A stretch of 64,000 nt of DNA from positions 36,818 through 100,817 of the forward strand of contig WTXG01000135.1 in the NCBI GenBank assembly GCA_022496185.1. Reading direction: 5' to 3'. The DNA is from Multifurca ochricompacta. Taxonomy: Eukaryota > Basidiomycota > Agaricomycetes > Russulales > Russulaceae. The notes under the pieces were generated by a model. It saw only the letters and a list, made by a program, of their open reading frames with translations. It was not told where the DNA came from and ran no database searches. Shown piece after piece: positions 1 to 11,700 of the stretch; the stretch's first letter is position 1; each line of letters begins with the position of its first letter. The position numbers and the translations under genes are program-made.

Positions 1-731
1 GCAGCAGCGGGAAGTGGTGATAAACTTTTTGGTTTGTTTGATTTGACAGGTGCAGCCTTAGACAGGACTGCACTACCACTTCCCGAGGGACCCGCCAGGC
101 GGCTCTCCTCATTCAGGAACCTCTGCACAAGGTCCTGAGGAGAAAGACGCTCTGGATCGCCAGAGGCCAGTATAGAACCGGCAATGGCACTGTAGGAGTC
201 AGGGAGAGCTTTCAATAAAATGAAGCTCATCTGGAGGTCATTGACCTCCATCCCATTCTCCCTAAGGGTACTCCTGGCATCTAGGACTCTTTGTAATTGA
301 GTCCTAAATGTCTGTCCTTCATCAAGACGGAAGGACACCAGGGCAAGCCACAGATTATATGTGGCCATGCTACCTACAGAGCCATAAAGCCGTTCCAACT
401 TATTATACTTCTCAAAAAGAGAAGGATAATCGGCATCGGAGGTTACTTGAGAGTACACCTCCTGGGTTACATTAAGATAGAGTAGCCCAATTAACATTTC
501 CTCCTCTCCCATCCATTCCCTAAGGATGGGATCAATAACCTCCTTCTGCAATTTTTCTTTTTCATCTTTGTCCTCTGGGAGGAGGGGCATGTCAGGGTAG
601 GCAGTAATGATGTGCCTCCTGAGCCCATTCATCCTCAAAAGGGCATTGAAGTTGGCGGACCAAACTTGCCAGTTGGAGCCATCAAGACGCTCCATCTTGG
701 AGGAGGGAGGGAAGACAATGGAGGACGGCAT
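1..731 (-). CDS. Copia Gag-like protein, 3' end off window (C1)
   Basis: An open frame runs from an ATG at 729-731 to the window edge without a stop (243 codons visible). It is clearly homologous to the Gag of C2: it begins MPSSIVFPP and keeps the DGSNW tryptophan motif, the YGSVGSMATYNLW block and the LSPQDLVQRFLNEESRLAGP block. This N-terminal region corresponds to the gag_UBN2/DUF4219-type domain of copia Gags, which assembles the virus-like particle. The CCHC knuckle would lie beyond the edge. No frameshift is visible in this part. Confidence 0.85.
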   Translation of the reverse strand, partial: MPSSIVFPPSSKMERLDGSNWQVWSANFNALLRMNGLRRHIITAYPDMPLLPEDKDEKEKLQKEVIDPILREWMGEEEMLIGLLYLNVTQEVYSQVTSDADYPSLFEKYNKLERLYGSVGSMATYNLWLALVSFRLDEGQTFRTQLQRVLDARSTLRENGMEVNDLQMSFILLKALPDSYSAIAGSILASGDPERLSPQDLVQRFLNEESRLAGPSGSGSAVLSKAAPVKSNKPKSLSPLPAA

Positions 732-1373
732 TTTGAGATGTAATAAAAGTTCCTGGTTCCAAGGAGCAGTTAGAACCAGTGCCCAGGTCTCGCTTAAGAG
801 TGCCACCCCATACTGTGGCGCTATGCTTCAGAACCTAAGAAGGTCCTGCCTTTGTTGTGCGACTTTCTAGGTATAGTAAAGCTGTCTAGCGCAATCCTGT
901 AACTAGACATAAGCTCTGGTAGACTAGCCAGAGTGTCTAGTGTAAACAAGACTGGGAGTCATGTCATGGAGGAGCCAACTGCAAGTTCCATTAGAGACAA
1001 AGGGTGTAGAGCCCTTCCTCTAATGCTGGTGGTGGAGTCCATGATTAAGCCCTAGATGATTGGGGCCATGACTGAGTAGATGTCTAGTCTGTCTCTGGTA
1101 GGGCGTGGTTACCCTACAAAGGCAACGGATACTTATGCCCAGAGATGAAGACTATATCTACTATGTATAGACTATAGTAGTGCAGCCTACTTGTATCGAG
1201 CCCAAGCGTCATGGGAGTGACTACCCATGCCTTGTTCTAGACCCTAAACTCCACATGCGGGTCGCTAAACCCGGCTTACAGATAGAGCCAAGCATTGACT
1301 GGACTTAAAGCCACAAGCTTCTGGCTATAGGCCTACTAAGACTATCTATGGGACGAAAACCCAGCTACAACTA
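732..1373 (-). other. C1 leader, gag-proximal part
   Basis: Non-coding leader between the T1 insertion and the C1 gag start. It aligns with the C2 leader (about 7110-7757 on the other strand), for example the shared tract around 1350-1371 and 7118-7140. ORFs here lack ATG starts and protein similarity. The remaining leader is 2998-3294. Confidence 0.75.
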
Positions 1374-1735
1374 CAGTGCCTCACAAAACTGAGTCAATGT
1401 TTTGCACTTTTGCACTGTTTGTTGAATATCACATCAGCCAAAACAAATATAAACAAAGTCTTGGTAGACCATAAAAGGTACAAGATAAGGGTTATGTAAT
1501 GCAACAAACATTATGTAAGTCTGATCAAAACCTGTGCAGCTATGCCCATTTCAAATTGGGGACTCATTGACTCAGTTTTGTGAGTGGGTATCAGAAATAT
1601 CAGAATCTGATGCTCCACCAAATGTACAGCCACCAATCCTTAATATATGGTTACCATAGTTATCTTAATATTGATGGGACCTGGAATAGAGCTATTTAAC
1701 CATGGTTTACATTCCCAGAATATTATAATTTCCCA

Positions 1736-2179
1736 ATGCACCCCACCTCCTCTGCTCAGAAAGAAAACATGCTCTCTCTGGCCTCTGAAGGTCATTCCAC
1801 TCACACTATTGCCTCCAGACTCAGCCTCAGCCAGTCCAGAGTCTCTAGGACACTCAGAACCCTCCTTCCCAACCATCAGTCACCTCATTTTGGTCATCCT
1901 TCCAAGCTCTCTGCTACCTCTGAACATGCTATCATGATACAAATCACCACAGGAAAGGTTGGCAATGCTGTCCAGGCCACAAAGCACATCAATTCCATCA
2001 TCCCCAACCATGTCTCTTCACAAACTGTGCATTGGGTTCTTAAACAACATTCATTCAAGGCTGTAACAAAGAAGAAAAGGCCACTACTCTCTGCAGTACA
2101 TTGCAAGAAGCACTTAGCCTTTGCTTTGAAGTACCAAAACTGGACTGTGGAAGACTGGCATCTGACCCAAACCTGTTGA
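1736..2179 (+). pseudogene. Tc1-like transposase N-terminal fragment (left arm)
   Basis: Mirror copy of the right-arm fragment, beginning at the ATG at 1736. It matches it through WTVEDW (WTMEDW in the other arm) at about residue 141, then ends after a few unrelated residues in the central spacer. It lacks even the first catalytic Asp. It is evidence for an inverted duplication of the 5' half of a transposase gene rather than for a second gene. Confidence 0.8.
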
Positions 2180-2633
2180 TTTTGGTCTCATCTGACCAAA
2201 TCACCCTCTTCCAGTCCTCCATAGTCCAGTTTTGGTACTTCAAAGCAAAGGCTAAGTGCTTCTTGCAATGTACTGCAGAGAGTAGTGGCCTTTTCTTCTT
2301 TGTTACAGCCTTGAATGAATGTTGTTTAAGAACCCAATGCACAGTTTGTGAAGAGACATGGTTGGGGATGATGGAATTGATGTGCTTTGTGGCCTGGACA
2401 GCATTGCCAACCTTTCCTGTGGTGATTTGTATCATGATAGCATGTTCAGAGGTAGCAGAGAGCTTGGAAGGATGACCAAAATGAGGTGACTGATGGTTGG
2501 GAAGGAGGGTTCTGAGTGTCCTAGAGACTCTGGACTGGCTGAGGCTGAGTCTGGAGGCAATAGTGTGAGTGGAATGACCTTCAGAGGCCAGAGAGAGCAT
2601 GTTTTCTTTCTGAGCAGAGGAGGTGGGGTGCAT
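2055..2633 (-). pseudogene. Tc1-like transposase N-terminal fragment (right arm)
   Basis: Starts at the ATG at 2633 and encodes two helix-turn-helix-like DNA-binding regions typical of Tc1/Tc3 transposases, followed by a WSDETKINRFGSD stretch around residues 148-160. That stretch contains the first Asp of the DDE/D catalytic triad. It then reads into the spacer and the opposite arm, so residues after about 163 are antisense of the other copy. The catalytic core with the second Asp and final Glu/Asp is missing, so it cannot be active by itself. Only the TIR-proximal DNA-binding part is complete. Confidence 0.8.
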
Positions 2634-3294
2634 TGGGAAATTATAATATTCTGGGAATGTAAACCATGGTTAAATAGCTCTATTCCAGGTCCCATCAATA
2701 TTAAGATAACTATGGTAACCATATATTAAGGATTGGTGGCTGTACATTTGGTGGAGCATCAGATTCTGATATTTCTGATACCCACTCACAAAACTGAGTC
2801 AATGAGTCCCCAATTTGAAATGGGCATAGCTGCACAGGTTTTGATCAGACTTACATAATGTTTGTTGCATTACATAACCCTTATCTTGTACCTTTTATGG
2901 TCTACCAAGACTTTGTTTATATTTGTTTTGGCTGATGTGATATTCAACAAACAGTGCAAAAGTGCAAAACATTGACTCAGTTTTGTGAGGCACTGTATGA
3001 AGTTACTAATACCTAGTGCGCACTCAAGGAGCTCAAGATGTTTCACCCGCTTAGGGTCCCTCATCATCTTTTGCAAGAACCCCGAAGGGCTAGCCAAACA
3101 GTTCAGGATGAGCAGTAAACTGCGTCATCCTGTGGGGTGTTAAGGTGCACAGACAGTAAGTAGAAAAGCTCACAGGAAGAAGCTGGTGGGAAAGACTTTG
3201 AAGCTTTTGTGAGCTTGAAGTGCAATAAGCGAGTTGGGCTGTTTATGAACAAAGGGAATTTAAACAGTCAGTATGAGCGGCAGGGCCCATAACC

Positions 3295-3807
3295 TGTTAA
3301 ACAATCATGCTACTGGTTATACTGACTGCGGTTAGTAGCGGGTTAGGCTAAAAAACAAGTAGTACTTCAGAGGTTAGAAGAACTCTATACAACTATACTA
3401 CTGACCTAAAAAACAAGTAGTCTACACAAGACGGTTAGTCAAAGGTAAAAGAAGAGTATAGTAAAAGGGACTTACACTTCAGAGGTTAGAAGAACTCTGA
3501 AGTGAAAGAGACGAAACAGACACCCTTATATACCCATGGGGGCCAGGGGAAATGGTCTGTGCGCACTGGGAATAAGTCCACAAGTGCCAGACAATAAACA
3601 GAGAGGGATAAAGGCTATTGGCCAGTGAGATATCACATGCTTACAGCGCATTACTAAGTTCATCACTAATCAGCTGAGTAAGAAGAAAAGGAAGTGTAAT
3701 AAAGATAACATAAAAAGTCCGATACTCCGAAATCTAATCTAATCTAATCTACAGCTGAAGCGAACCTTAGATGCCTGAAGCATCTCCAGACACATCCTGT
3801 GTCAACA
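3295..3807 (-). repeat. 5' LTR of copia C1 (513 bp)
   Basis: On the minus strand it starts TGTTGACACAGG and ends TTTAACA, with a TATATAAGGGTGTC promoter-like core, as in the other copia LTRs here. It is the same family and length as the solo LTR at 32055-32567. Immediately after it (3294-3283) lies GGTTATGGGCCC, the copia-type PBS. Confidence 0.85.
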
Positions 3808-5484
3808 CAACTGAGTCTTCTTGAGACTTGCATGCTCAGGAGGTGATAGTCTCAGCTCTTGCTGGGTCCTGAGGGTCTTGAATGTGGACTTCAACTCATC
3901 CATCTGGGTGATCTTCGAGGCAGCATAGGAGAAGGTGGTGGAATGGTCGACCAAGCAGGAGACGGAAGGGAGCATGTTCCACAACATGTGTGTGGACCTT
4001 GAAGTTGATATTGCCAAGTCACATAGCTAAGTTCTCAGCACAGCCTAGAGTCTTGTTCATCCATCCATTCACACCTTCCATGTTGAGTCAGTTGTTTGGA
4101 TTGATGCATGCACCTGCTTCCTGAGCTAGATCTTTTCTCATAACCACTATCTGAGATCCTTGGTCCAGTACTCCAGCTTCAGAAACAATGCCATTGACTA
4201 AGATATCAACTTCCCTGAGAGGTAGTGAGAATTTGGGCATGCGGCAAGAGACAAGCTCCAAGACTGAGACTGAAGCCTCTTGAGTTGTACCTGGGGTCTC
4301 TTCAATCCAGTTAGTCTCTACTCGCCAGGTATGTAGCTTTTCAACCATTTCCTTTCAAATGGCAGGACTAGCAGCAAGAACATGAGCTGGTGTCATAAGG
4401 GAGAGTTTTCCTGCCATGAGCCAGTTTTGGAGTTCTGTCACCAGCTGTTGATCCTCTATGGAAGACTGGTATCAGTATTGTTGGTTAGAACATGCAACTG
4501 AGGGATCAGGGGCTAGAGCAGGGTTAGAGGCAGAGGCAGAGGTAATTGGAGCAGCAGTAGAAACTTTAGAAAGTGGATGGTCAATGACAGTGGGGGGTAC
4601 AACTGGATTGGCAGACTTTGATGTGGCCGGTGAGACTAGTTCTTGCATTTTTGAAGCTTTTGCCTGTCTCTTCTTTTTCTCCATGACAAATACTTGAAAT
4701 ATGTCAGTGCCATCTTCATCACCATCTGACTCCAAGGGGCATGGGTCTGGTTCTGTTACTTTGACAATGTGAGCCACCATCGTGGGTTGGATACAGAAGG
4801 TTTGGATGGCTAGGGTCTGGTGAGGGGGAGGATCATGTGAGAAGGTTGTGGTGGAGGGATTGCTGGGCTTGGCTAGCCATTCATCTATGCTGGCCTGAAG
4901 TCCTTGATTTGTGTTGCCCATCGGGACTTGCTGTCCATTGGGCAGACAAATGTGGTTGTTGACTATTGATGCGTGGCTGGAGTTGATGTATTCTTCTGCA
5001 GTTGGGCATTGCCTAATATGATGTCCAGTCCTGGTACAGAAGGCACATCCCTCAATGGGATCATAGTGACAGAAGAATACTGCCTTTGCAGTACTGACAC
5101 TGGATGGGATGGAAGGTGGATTGGTGAGCAGCGCAGGGCAATCTGAGGACTGAGGCCAGGTCATGGATGGTGGAGTTTGGCGAATGGGGGCTTGTTGAGT
5201 GAAGGTCAGCTTGGGGATGGATTGTGCAATGATTGGGTACCTGTACAGACATTGTCCATACAGGCTGGCATATTCTGGGTCACTTTGGGGAAGTGATTGA
5301 AATTTAAGCATGAAGTTGCTGATCTCCTGATTCTCCTGTTCTCGTGAAGTGTCCTGGAACCAGACAGACTTGGTGGGTGGTTCAGTAGCAATGGGGTATA
5401 CCTCTTGTCTAGGAACATCTTCTCACTGCCAGAAGTCTGGAGGTGAACTATTGTAATCACGTCCATGCCAATCCTCTTCGTTTG
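3808..5484 (-). pseudogene. G0 gypsy-type Gag C-terminus and aspartic protease (broken)
   Basis: Minus-strand remnant of the old element G0. The stretch 5311-4472 is open (279 aa) and contains a zinc knuckle CAFCTRTGHHIRQC (C-x2-C-x4-H-x4-C) at about 5050-5000, as in retroelement nucleocapsid. 4348-4088 and the downstream frames carry a retropepsin-like region with LDQGSQIVVMRKDL, where DQGS sits where D-T/S-G-A is usual. Stop codons interrupt it at about 5420 and 4088. It ends abruptly at the C1 LTR (3807/3808). Reverse transcriptase is not seen and would lie beyond C1, outside the window. Confidence 0.75.
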
Positions 5485-5831
5485 TGTTGAACCAAGATAC
5501 TGGTACAGAGGCTCCGGGATAGCAGTATGACATGATTGTGATCACGCATAGATAACGCAAGTAAGAACGTGTTCATAATTAGCTAGATTACTTAGAATAT
5601 ACATCTAAGATCAGGCATGTGATCAAATCACATCAATAACGAGATAACGCACTCGTATAATTAAGTAGCCGATATAGTACATTAAATTGTATATAAACTA
5701 CTGTATAACTGCTATAGATTAAGCAGTTGCTATCACATTAATGACTGCATCTAAGTCTCAAAGTAAATCAAAGGTGAGATAGCTAGCAGTAATGTAGTAT
5801 CTAGTGTAGGCTGCGCCATACCTGTTCTATA
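5485..5831 (+). repeat. Solo copia LTR (C3-like family) in G0
   Basis: Starts TGTTGAACCAAGATAC, similar to the C3 LTR start, and ends CTATA. It is flanked by the exact 5-bp duplication GTTTG (5480-5484 and 5832-5836). Removing it restores the continuity of the G0 gag frame. It is a solo LTR left by LTR-LTR recombination. The last dinucleotide is TA instead of CA. Confidence 0.8.
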
Positions 5832-6330
5832 GTTTGTCCTTACATTTCTCGGTTTACTGCTGTACCATTGTTGTAGCAAGGGGTTGGGCCTTGGGTCCTG
5901 TCCAGAGAAGGAAGCCTTCCAATCATTGTCTGGGCTGGGCATGGCAATGGGCCGGTTAGCAAACTCTATGCGCACTACCCTGTATACTTCTTCGTAATCA
6001 TAATGGCTGTTAGGGTGATCTGGATACTTAGAAAGAAGTTGAGAGTACAACCACTTCTGATCTTTGAAGTGGAATCCATTCCAGAAAGAGGAGTTGCACT
6101 CTTCGTCTGAAAGGTGCTTGGAGTTGACCAACAGCTTAGATAGCAATAAGAATCTCTTGTAGTATGTTTGCACAGCTTCTTCATCATCCATTCAAGTTTG
6201 GGAATTGAGCTTGGTCATCTCCTGGAGACACTGCTTAGTGTACTGGCTGTGCTCAGAAGATTCCGCATAGAGTTGCTCCAGAGAGTTCTTGAATGTGTCC
6301 CAGTTTTGAGTGTCATAGCCATCTAGGTAC
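5832..6330 (-). pseudogene. G0 Gag middle segment
   Basis: Continues the G0 gag gene on the minus strand between copia C2 and the solo LTR at 5485-5831. It encodes a retrotransposon-gag-type capsid region rich in W, Y and F, such as YYKRFLLLSKLL and EECNSSFWNGFHFKDQ. One in-frame TGA lies at about 6192, just before MDDEEAVQ. Its left and right neighbours are recovered only when the nested insertions are skipped. Confidence 0.75.
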
Positions 6331-6829
6331 TGTTGAACACAGAAGATGTTCGGTGATGCTTCAGGCATCAGGTGATTAGATTAGCTACTTTGTAGATTAG
6401 ATTAGATACCGGAGTTTCGGACTATTTACATTATCTTTATTACTTTCTTTCTCACATTCCGCAGTAGCTGACTGATACACCATGTAACATGTGATTTCTG
6501 TAGTGGCCAATGGCCTTTCTCCCTCATGTTTATTGTCCGGCACTTGTGGACTTATTCCCAGTGTGCACAGACCATTTCCCCTGGCCCCTATGGGTATATA
6601 AGGGTGTCTGTTTCGTCTCTTTCACTTCAGAGTTCTTCTAACCTCTGAAGTGTAAGTTCCTCTTTACTATCTACTTTACTATTAGGCTGACGTTCATATA
6701 TAGAACTTTCTTTGTCTAGGTCAGTAGTATAGTTAATAGAGTTCTTCTAACCTCTGAAGTAACTTTCTTTGTCTAGCCTTACACGCTAAAACTTTACAGT
6801 CAGTATGCTGCGCACATGCCTGTTTCACA
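6331..6829 (+). repeat. 5' LTR of C2 (499 bp)
   Basis: TGTTGAACACAG to TGTTTCACA. The TATA-like core is TATATAAGG near 6595-6603. A short direct repeat, AGTTCTTCTAACCTCTGAAGT, occurs twice downstream of the core. It is followed without a gap by the PBS. Confidence 0.95.
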
Positions 6830-6841
6830 GGTTATGGGCCC

Positions 6842-7757
6842 TGGGCACGCTTAACTGATCTGTTCTCTCTTTTGATCAGTCCAACCTTTACTCAAGCTCA
6901 CTGCTTCAAGACTTTGCCTTCCCAATCACCAGTCACAGTGAGCTTCGATTCCTTTTTCTCTTGCCCTTAACTATCCACAAGGTGGTGCACTTTATGTGCC
7001 CACCTTGATCTGTCTGGCTAGTCCCTCAGGGGATTCTTGCAAGAGGTGATGAGGGACCCTAAGCGGGTGAAACACCTTGAGTTCCTCATGTGCGCTCTAA
7101 GTAAATAGTATTCATAGTTGTAGCTGGGTTTTCGTCCCATCCATAGACTTAGTAGGCCACTTGCCCAGAAGGCTTGGGGCTATAGGTTCAGTTAATGCTT
7201 GGCTCGATCTGTAAGCCAGGTTTAGCGACCTGCTGGTAGAGTTTAGGGTCTAGAACAAGGCATGGGTAGTCACTCCCATGACGCTTGGGCTCGATACAAG
7301 TAGGCTTGAACTACTATAGTATTTACACAGTAGCTAGAGGGTTTTGTCTCTAGGCAGAAGTACCCGCTGCTTTCATTGGGGGTCCGCCCCAACTAGAGGA
7401 AACCTAATAGTCTACTATAGTCATGGCCCCAATCATCTAGGGCTTAATCATGGACTCCACCACCAGCACTAGAGGAAGGGCTCTATACCCTTTGTCTCTA
7501 GTGGAACTTGCGGTTGGCTCCTCCATGACATGACTCCCCTTCTATTTACACAGTATCCGCCTGATGTGGCTTTGGGATCTGTTGTAGAATGGGGTTAGAC
7601 AGCCTACTATACTACTTAGAAGTCGCACATCAGAGGCAGGACTTTTTTAAGTTCTGAAGCATAGCGCCACAGAGTGGATGGGCCCTCTTAAATGAGACCT
7701 GGACAACTGGTTCTAATTGCTCCTTGGAACCAGGATCAACCTTTTTAAATCATCTCA
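6842..7757 (+). other. C2 leader (non-coding)
   Basis: About 0.9 kb between the PBS and the gag ATG, matching the C1 leader in sequence and length. Several hairpin-prone inverted stretches and no ORF with a plausible protein. It presumably carries packaging and translation signals (inference). Confidence 0.7.
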
Positions 7758-8792
7758 ATGTCTTCCATCGTCTTCCCCCCTACTTTCAAGTTCGACAAAC
7801 TTGATGGCTCCAACTGGCAGCAGTGGTCAGTGTCTTTCACTGCCCTGCTGAGGATAAATGGGATGAAGAGGCACATCACGCATGATGCCCCTGAGTTCCT
7901 CAATGCTCCAAAGCCAGAGGATGGAGAAAAGGATGACGATTATGCCAAGCGTTTTGCGCTTTGGTCTGAGCCTATGTACCTGGAATGGACTAGGGTGGAG
8001 GAAGTCCTTATGGGAGTTCTGGTGATGGTCACATCGCCAGAAACATACTCCCAAATTGCCTCAGACAGAACTTATCCTTCTGTCAATGCCAAATATGAGC
8101 GTTTGGAATCGCTCTATGGCTCAGTAGGTAGCATGGCCACCTACAACTTGTGGTGTTCTGTGTCCTCTTTCCGCTTGGAAGAGGGCAAACAATTCAGACC
8201 CCAGTTGCAGCATGTGTTGGATGTGAGGAGTACCCTCAAGGAAAATGGGATGGAGATCTCTGATCTCCAGATGAGCTTCATATTGCTCCAATCCCTACCT
8301 CCATCCTACTCAGCCATTGCTGGCTCAATCCTGGCGTCAGGTCCTCCTGACCGCCTTTCCCCTCAGGACCTTGTACAAAGGTTCCTAAATGAGGAAAGCC
8401 GACTAGCCGGCCCCGCAGGAAGTGGTGTTGGGGCTGCCCTTAATAAGGCAGCCCACGTCAACAAAAATAAAAACAAAAAACAAGTACATTTCACGCCACA
8501 ACCTGCAGGTGCATCATCGTCCAATGATGTCACCTGCTTCTATTGCCAGAAGCCAGGCCACAAGGCTAATGAATGTCGGCAGAGGAAACAGGACAGAGCC
8601 AATGCTGATGCAGGCAAAAAGGGCAACAAGAGGAAGGGGCAAGGCCCCAGTGTACAAAATAACTCCACACAAGTAGCTACTGTAGTTAATGGTAGCGGCA
8701 GAATACAGGAGGTGCATGAGACACCTCGCATTTCACTTTACACAATGACCGAAAAACGCAAGAAGTCGATGATGGCAGCAACCCTTGGATGA
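7758..8792 (+). CDS. Copia Gag of C2
   Basis: ATG at 7758 begins a 344-residue frame. Residues 1-220 form a copia Gag domain (gag_UBN2/DUF4219-like, DGSNWQQW near residue 17). A basic linker and a canonical zinc knuckle CFYCQKPGHKANEC at about residues 260-273 follow, which binds genomic RNA in the particle. The frame ends at a TGA that appears only because a base is missing: the protease motif WMMDSGATTHF follows in the next frame from about 8768. In a functional copy, Gag and Pol are expected to be one polyprotein. Confidence 0.9.
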   Translation: MSSIVFPPTFKFDKLDGSNWQQWSVSFTALLRINGMKRHITHDAPEFLNAPKPEDGEKDDDYAKRFALWSEPMYLEWTRVEEVLMGVLVMVTSPETYSQIASDRTYPSVNAKYERLESLYGSVGSMATYNLWCSVSSFRLEEGKQFRPQLQHVLDVRSTLKENGMEISDLQMSFILLQSLPPSYSAIAGSILASGPPDRLSPQDLVQRFLNEESRLAGPAGSGVGAALNKAAHVNKNKNKKQVHFTPQPAGASSSNDVTCFYCQKPGHKANECRQRKQDRANADAGKKGNKRKGQGPSVQNNSTQVATVVNGSGRIQEVHETPRISLYTMTEKRKKSMMAATLG

Positions 8793-11700
8793 TGGATAGT
8801 GGAGCCACCACTCATTTTACACCATACTTAGAGGATTTCTCTGAGTATTACCCTCACAAAGGGCACTCGGTGACAATAGGTGACGATCCGTAGTCCAAGT
8901 CGAGGGAACAGGCAAAGTCATACTCAAAACTCGAAATAATTATGAGTTAGAGTTAAATAATGTCTTTTATATGCCTGGTAGTGAAAGAATACTATCGACA
9001 AGCTGCATCACAGACAAAGGTGGTTCAGTGGAGTTCTCTCCATCTGAGGTCAAAATAAAGTACAATAATGCAATTATAGCGGAAGGTGTCAAGGCTATGG
9101 GACTCTATTGGGTCTTTGGGAAAACTATGCAGAATCTAAATACTGCTTCCCACAAATCTGCATCAAGTAGCCTTGATACCTGGCATTTGAGGATGGGTCA
9201 TATGTCAAAAGAGGCCCTCAAAAGATATGCTCCTAAGGCTGTTAAAGGCCTTAGTATAGATAATAGCCAAGTGGAAGACAAGCCGTGTTATGGCTGTGAA
9301 ATGGGAAAATCACACCGTCTTCCATTCCCTCCCTCTCAAAAGAGAGCTTCAGCACCCTTGGAAGTCATTCATAGTGACCTAGTCGGTCCTTTGCAATGTA
9401 CCTCAATTCAAGGGAACCTATACTTCACCACTTTCATAGACGACTTTAGCAGGACAGCTTTAGTTGTTGCTATGAAAGCTAAAAGTGAATTTACATCGGT
9501 CTTCAGTAACATTAAGGCATTCTTGGAAAACAAAACAGACAAGAAAATAAAGACCTTACACACTGACCGAGGTGGCGAATATGTCAATAGGGAGCTGAAG
9601 TCAATACTTGAGAAGGCTGGCATAGAGCATAAATTGACAATGCCATACTCCCCACAACAGAACGGAAGGGCTGAAAGGTTCAACAGAACCATTATGGAAA
9701 AGGCCACCAGTATGCTGCATCATGCTGGTCTTTCCCTTGGTTTCTGGGAATGTGCAGTGCGAACAGCCTGTCACATATACAATAGAACGCCTATCCACTC
9801 CAATAAGTGGAGGACTCCGCTTGAACTTCTGGATGGGGACATTCCAGATGTTTCATACTTTAAAATCTTTGGCTGCCTAGCCTATTACACTGTCCCAGAG
9901 GATAAAAGATGTAAACTGGATCATAAAGCCAGGGAGACAGTCTTTGTCGGGTATGCACCCCACTCAAAAGGATACGTTCTTTGGGATTCACATACTCGAT
10001 CCTTCGTATTGTCAAGAGATGTGACATTTGATGAAGGATCCTTCCCATCCAACCTTGCCAAGGACAGCAAGGGTAAACAAAAGGAAAAAGTTACGCCTTT
10101 TGTCCTAGAAGTGGAGAGGCCAGTCCAGCCTCTACCAGCAATAGTCACAGTTCCTCAGGCTCCTGAAGACAAGGATGCCGAGGTTGAGGAACAGGAGGAA
10201 GTGGAACCTCCTCAAGTAAATCCTGAGCCTACCACACCCGAAAATGAGCTTGATACACACGATCAAACCATCTATCAGACACCACCATCCCAAATCATGG
10301 AACCATCTGAACTCCCCCAGAGAACCTGTGCCAAAAGACAATCTAAAAAGAATGTTGGCAAAATTTCCCAACCAGTATTTACTAGGGAAAGTCCACGCTC
10401 TCAGCAACGTGACAGGGCTGTGCAGGAAGATCTAGATCTTGATACTGCCCGTCCCAAACGTTCACGATGGATGAATCCTCGATTTTATAATGAGGATAAT
10501 GCTGAGTTCGTGCAGGGTTCTTCCAGACTTGGGCATATGGAGTTGCTTAATGCCGCAGGAGTCTCCTATAGAGATCCCCTGACCTTTCAGGAGGCAATGC
10601 AGTCTGACAATGCCAGTGAATGGCTTGAAGCATGTAAATATGAAATAGATGCTTTAGATAAACTTGATGTGTGGCGCCTTGAGGATCTTCTGAAAGGAAG
10701 AAAGGCTATCAAGTCAAAATGGGTTTTTAAGCTGAAACCAGATGGACGGTTTCGTGCTAGGCTCGTGGCAAAAGGTTTCACCCAAGTAGAAGGGGTGGAC
10801 TTCGACGAAACTTTCTCCCCAGTCGCCAGATTCGAATCACTTAGACTATTACTAGCGCTAGCTACGCTAGAGGATTGGGAAATCCACCAGATGGATGTCA
10901 AATCGGCATTCCTACATGGCGATCTGGACGAGGAGATATATATGGAGCAACCAGTTGGTTTCGTTGTTGCTGGCAAAGAATCCAAAGTTTGCAGGCTGCA
11001 AAAAGCATTATATGGCCTCAAACAAGCCTCCCGAGCATGGAATCTACAATTCCATGCAGTTCTTAATGAATTGGGCTTTACTCGGACGTACTCTGATGCA
11101 GGAGTATATGTGTTTCATCAAAAGGAGGGGGATGATTCACTCTATGTCATTCTTTATGTAGATGACATTACTATACTCGGATCCTCCAATGATAAGATAA
11201 CGTGGCTGAAGTCATCTCTATCTAATCGATATGAAATGACTGACTTGGGAGAAATCCAGTCCTACCTTGGAGTTAACATCACCAGGGATCGTCCTAATAA
11301 GACACTGGAAATTGACCAAGCAGCCTACATTTTATCTATTATTGAGAAGTTTGGGATGAGGGATTCCAACCGAGTATATACTCCTCTTCCCTCTGGCGCT
11401 GATGCACATCTGGTCAAGTTTGATGGCCAGGCATCTACTTCTGAAATAAAGAAGTATCAACAGTTGATGGGGTCTCTGCTATGGGTGCAGATTGGAAGCA
11501 GACCCGACATCAGTTTTGCTGTAGCGCGCCTTAGTCAATACGCTTCCAACCCCTCTCAAAATCACATGCGACTTGCAAAGTATGTCTTAAAATACCTTAA
11601 TAGTACAAAAGACTGCAAGTTGCGGTATTCTGGAGGGAATGGGGAGAGTGGCCTTCATGGCTTTGCAGATTCCTCATGGGGAGATCAAGAGGACTGCCGC

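Larger units (their letters stand above)
1374..2995. mobile_element. Palindromic Tc1-like element T1
   Basis: Flanked by TA at 1372-1373 and 2996-2997, the Tc1/mariner target duplication. The element is one long inverted repeat: left arm about 1374-2158, right arm about 2211-2995 (785 bp each), around a spacer of about 52 bp. Any position x pairs with 4369-x, and this holds over the full arms with no net indel. ORFs on the two arms translate to identical proteins over at least 96 residues. Each arm holds the terminal repeat and the 5' part of a transposase gene. Only the right arm continues slightly further. No catalytic 3' half is present, so the unit is non-autonomous. Confidence 0.9.
1..3807 (-). 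mobile_element. Copia element C1 (partial, runs off left edge)
   Basis: Ty1/copia retrotransposon read leftwards. It begins with a 513-bp 5' LTR (3295-3807), followed at once by a copia-type primer-binding site (3294-3283), a leader, and a gag gene starting at 731. The leader is interrupted by the palindromic Tc1-like element T1 (1374-2995); without it the leader is about 0.94 kb, the same as in the complete element C2. The rest of pol and the 3' LTR lie outside the window. The 5' LTR end abuts the protease region of the older element G0, so C1 inserted into G0. The target duplication cannot be confirmed because the other end is not in view. Confidence 0.85.

Noticed and set aside
297..870. 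Plus-strand ORFs at the left edge
   Set aside because: Antisense to the copia Gag of C1 with no similarity of their own.
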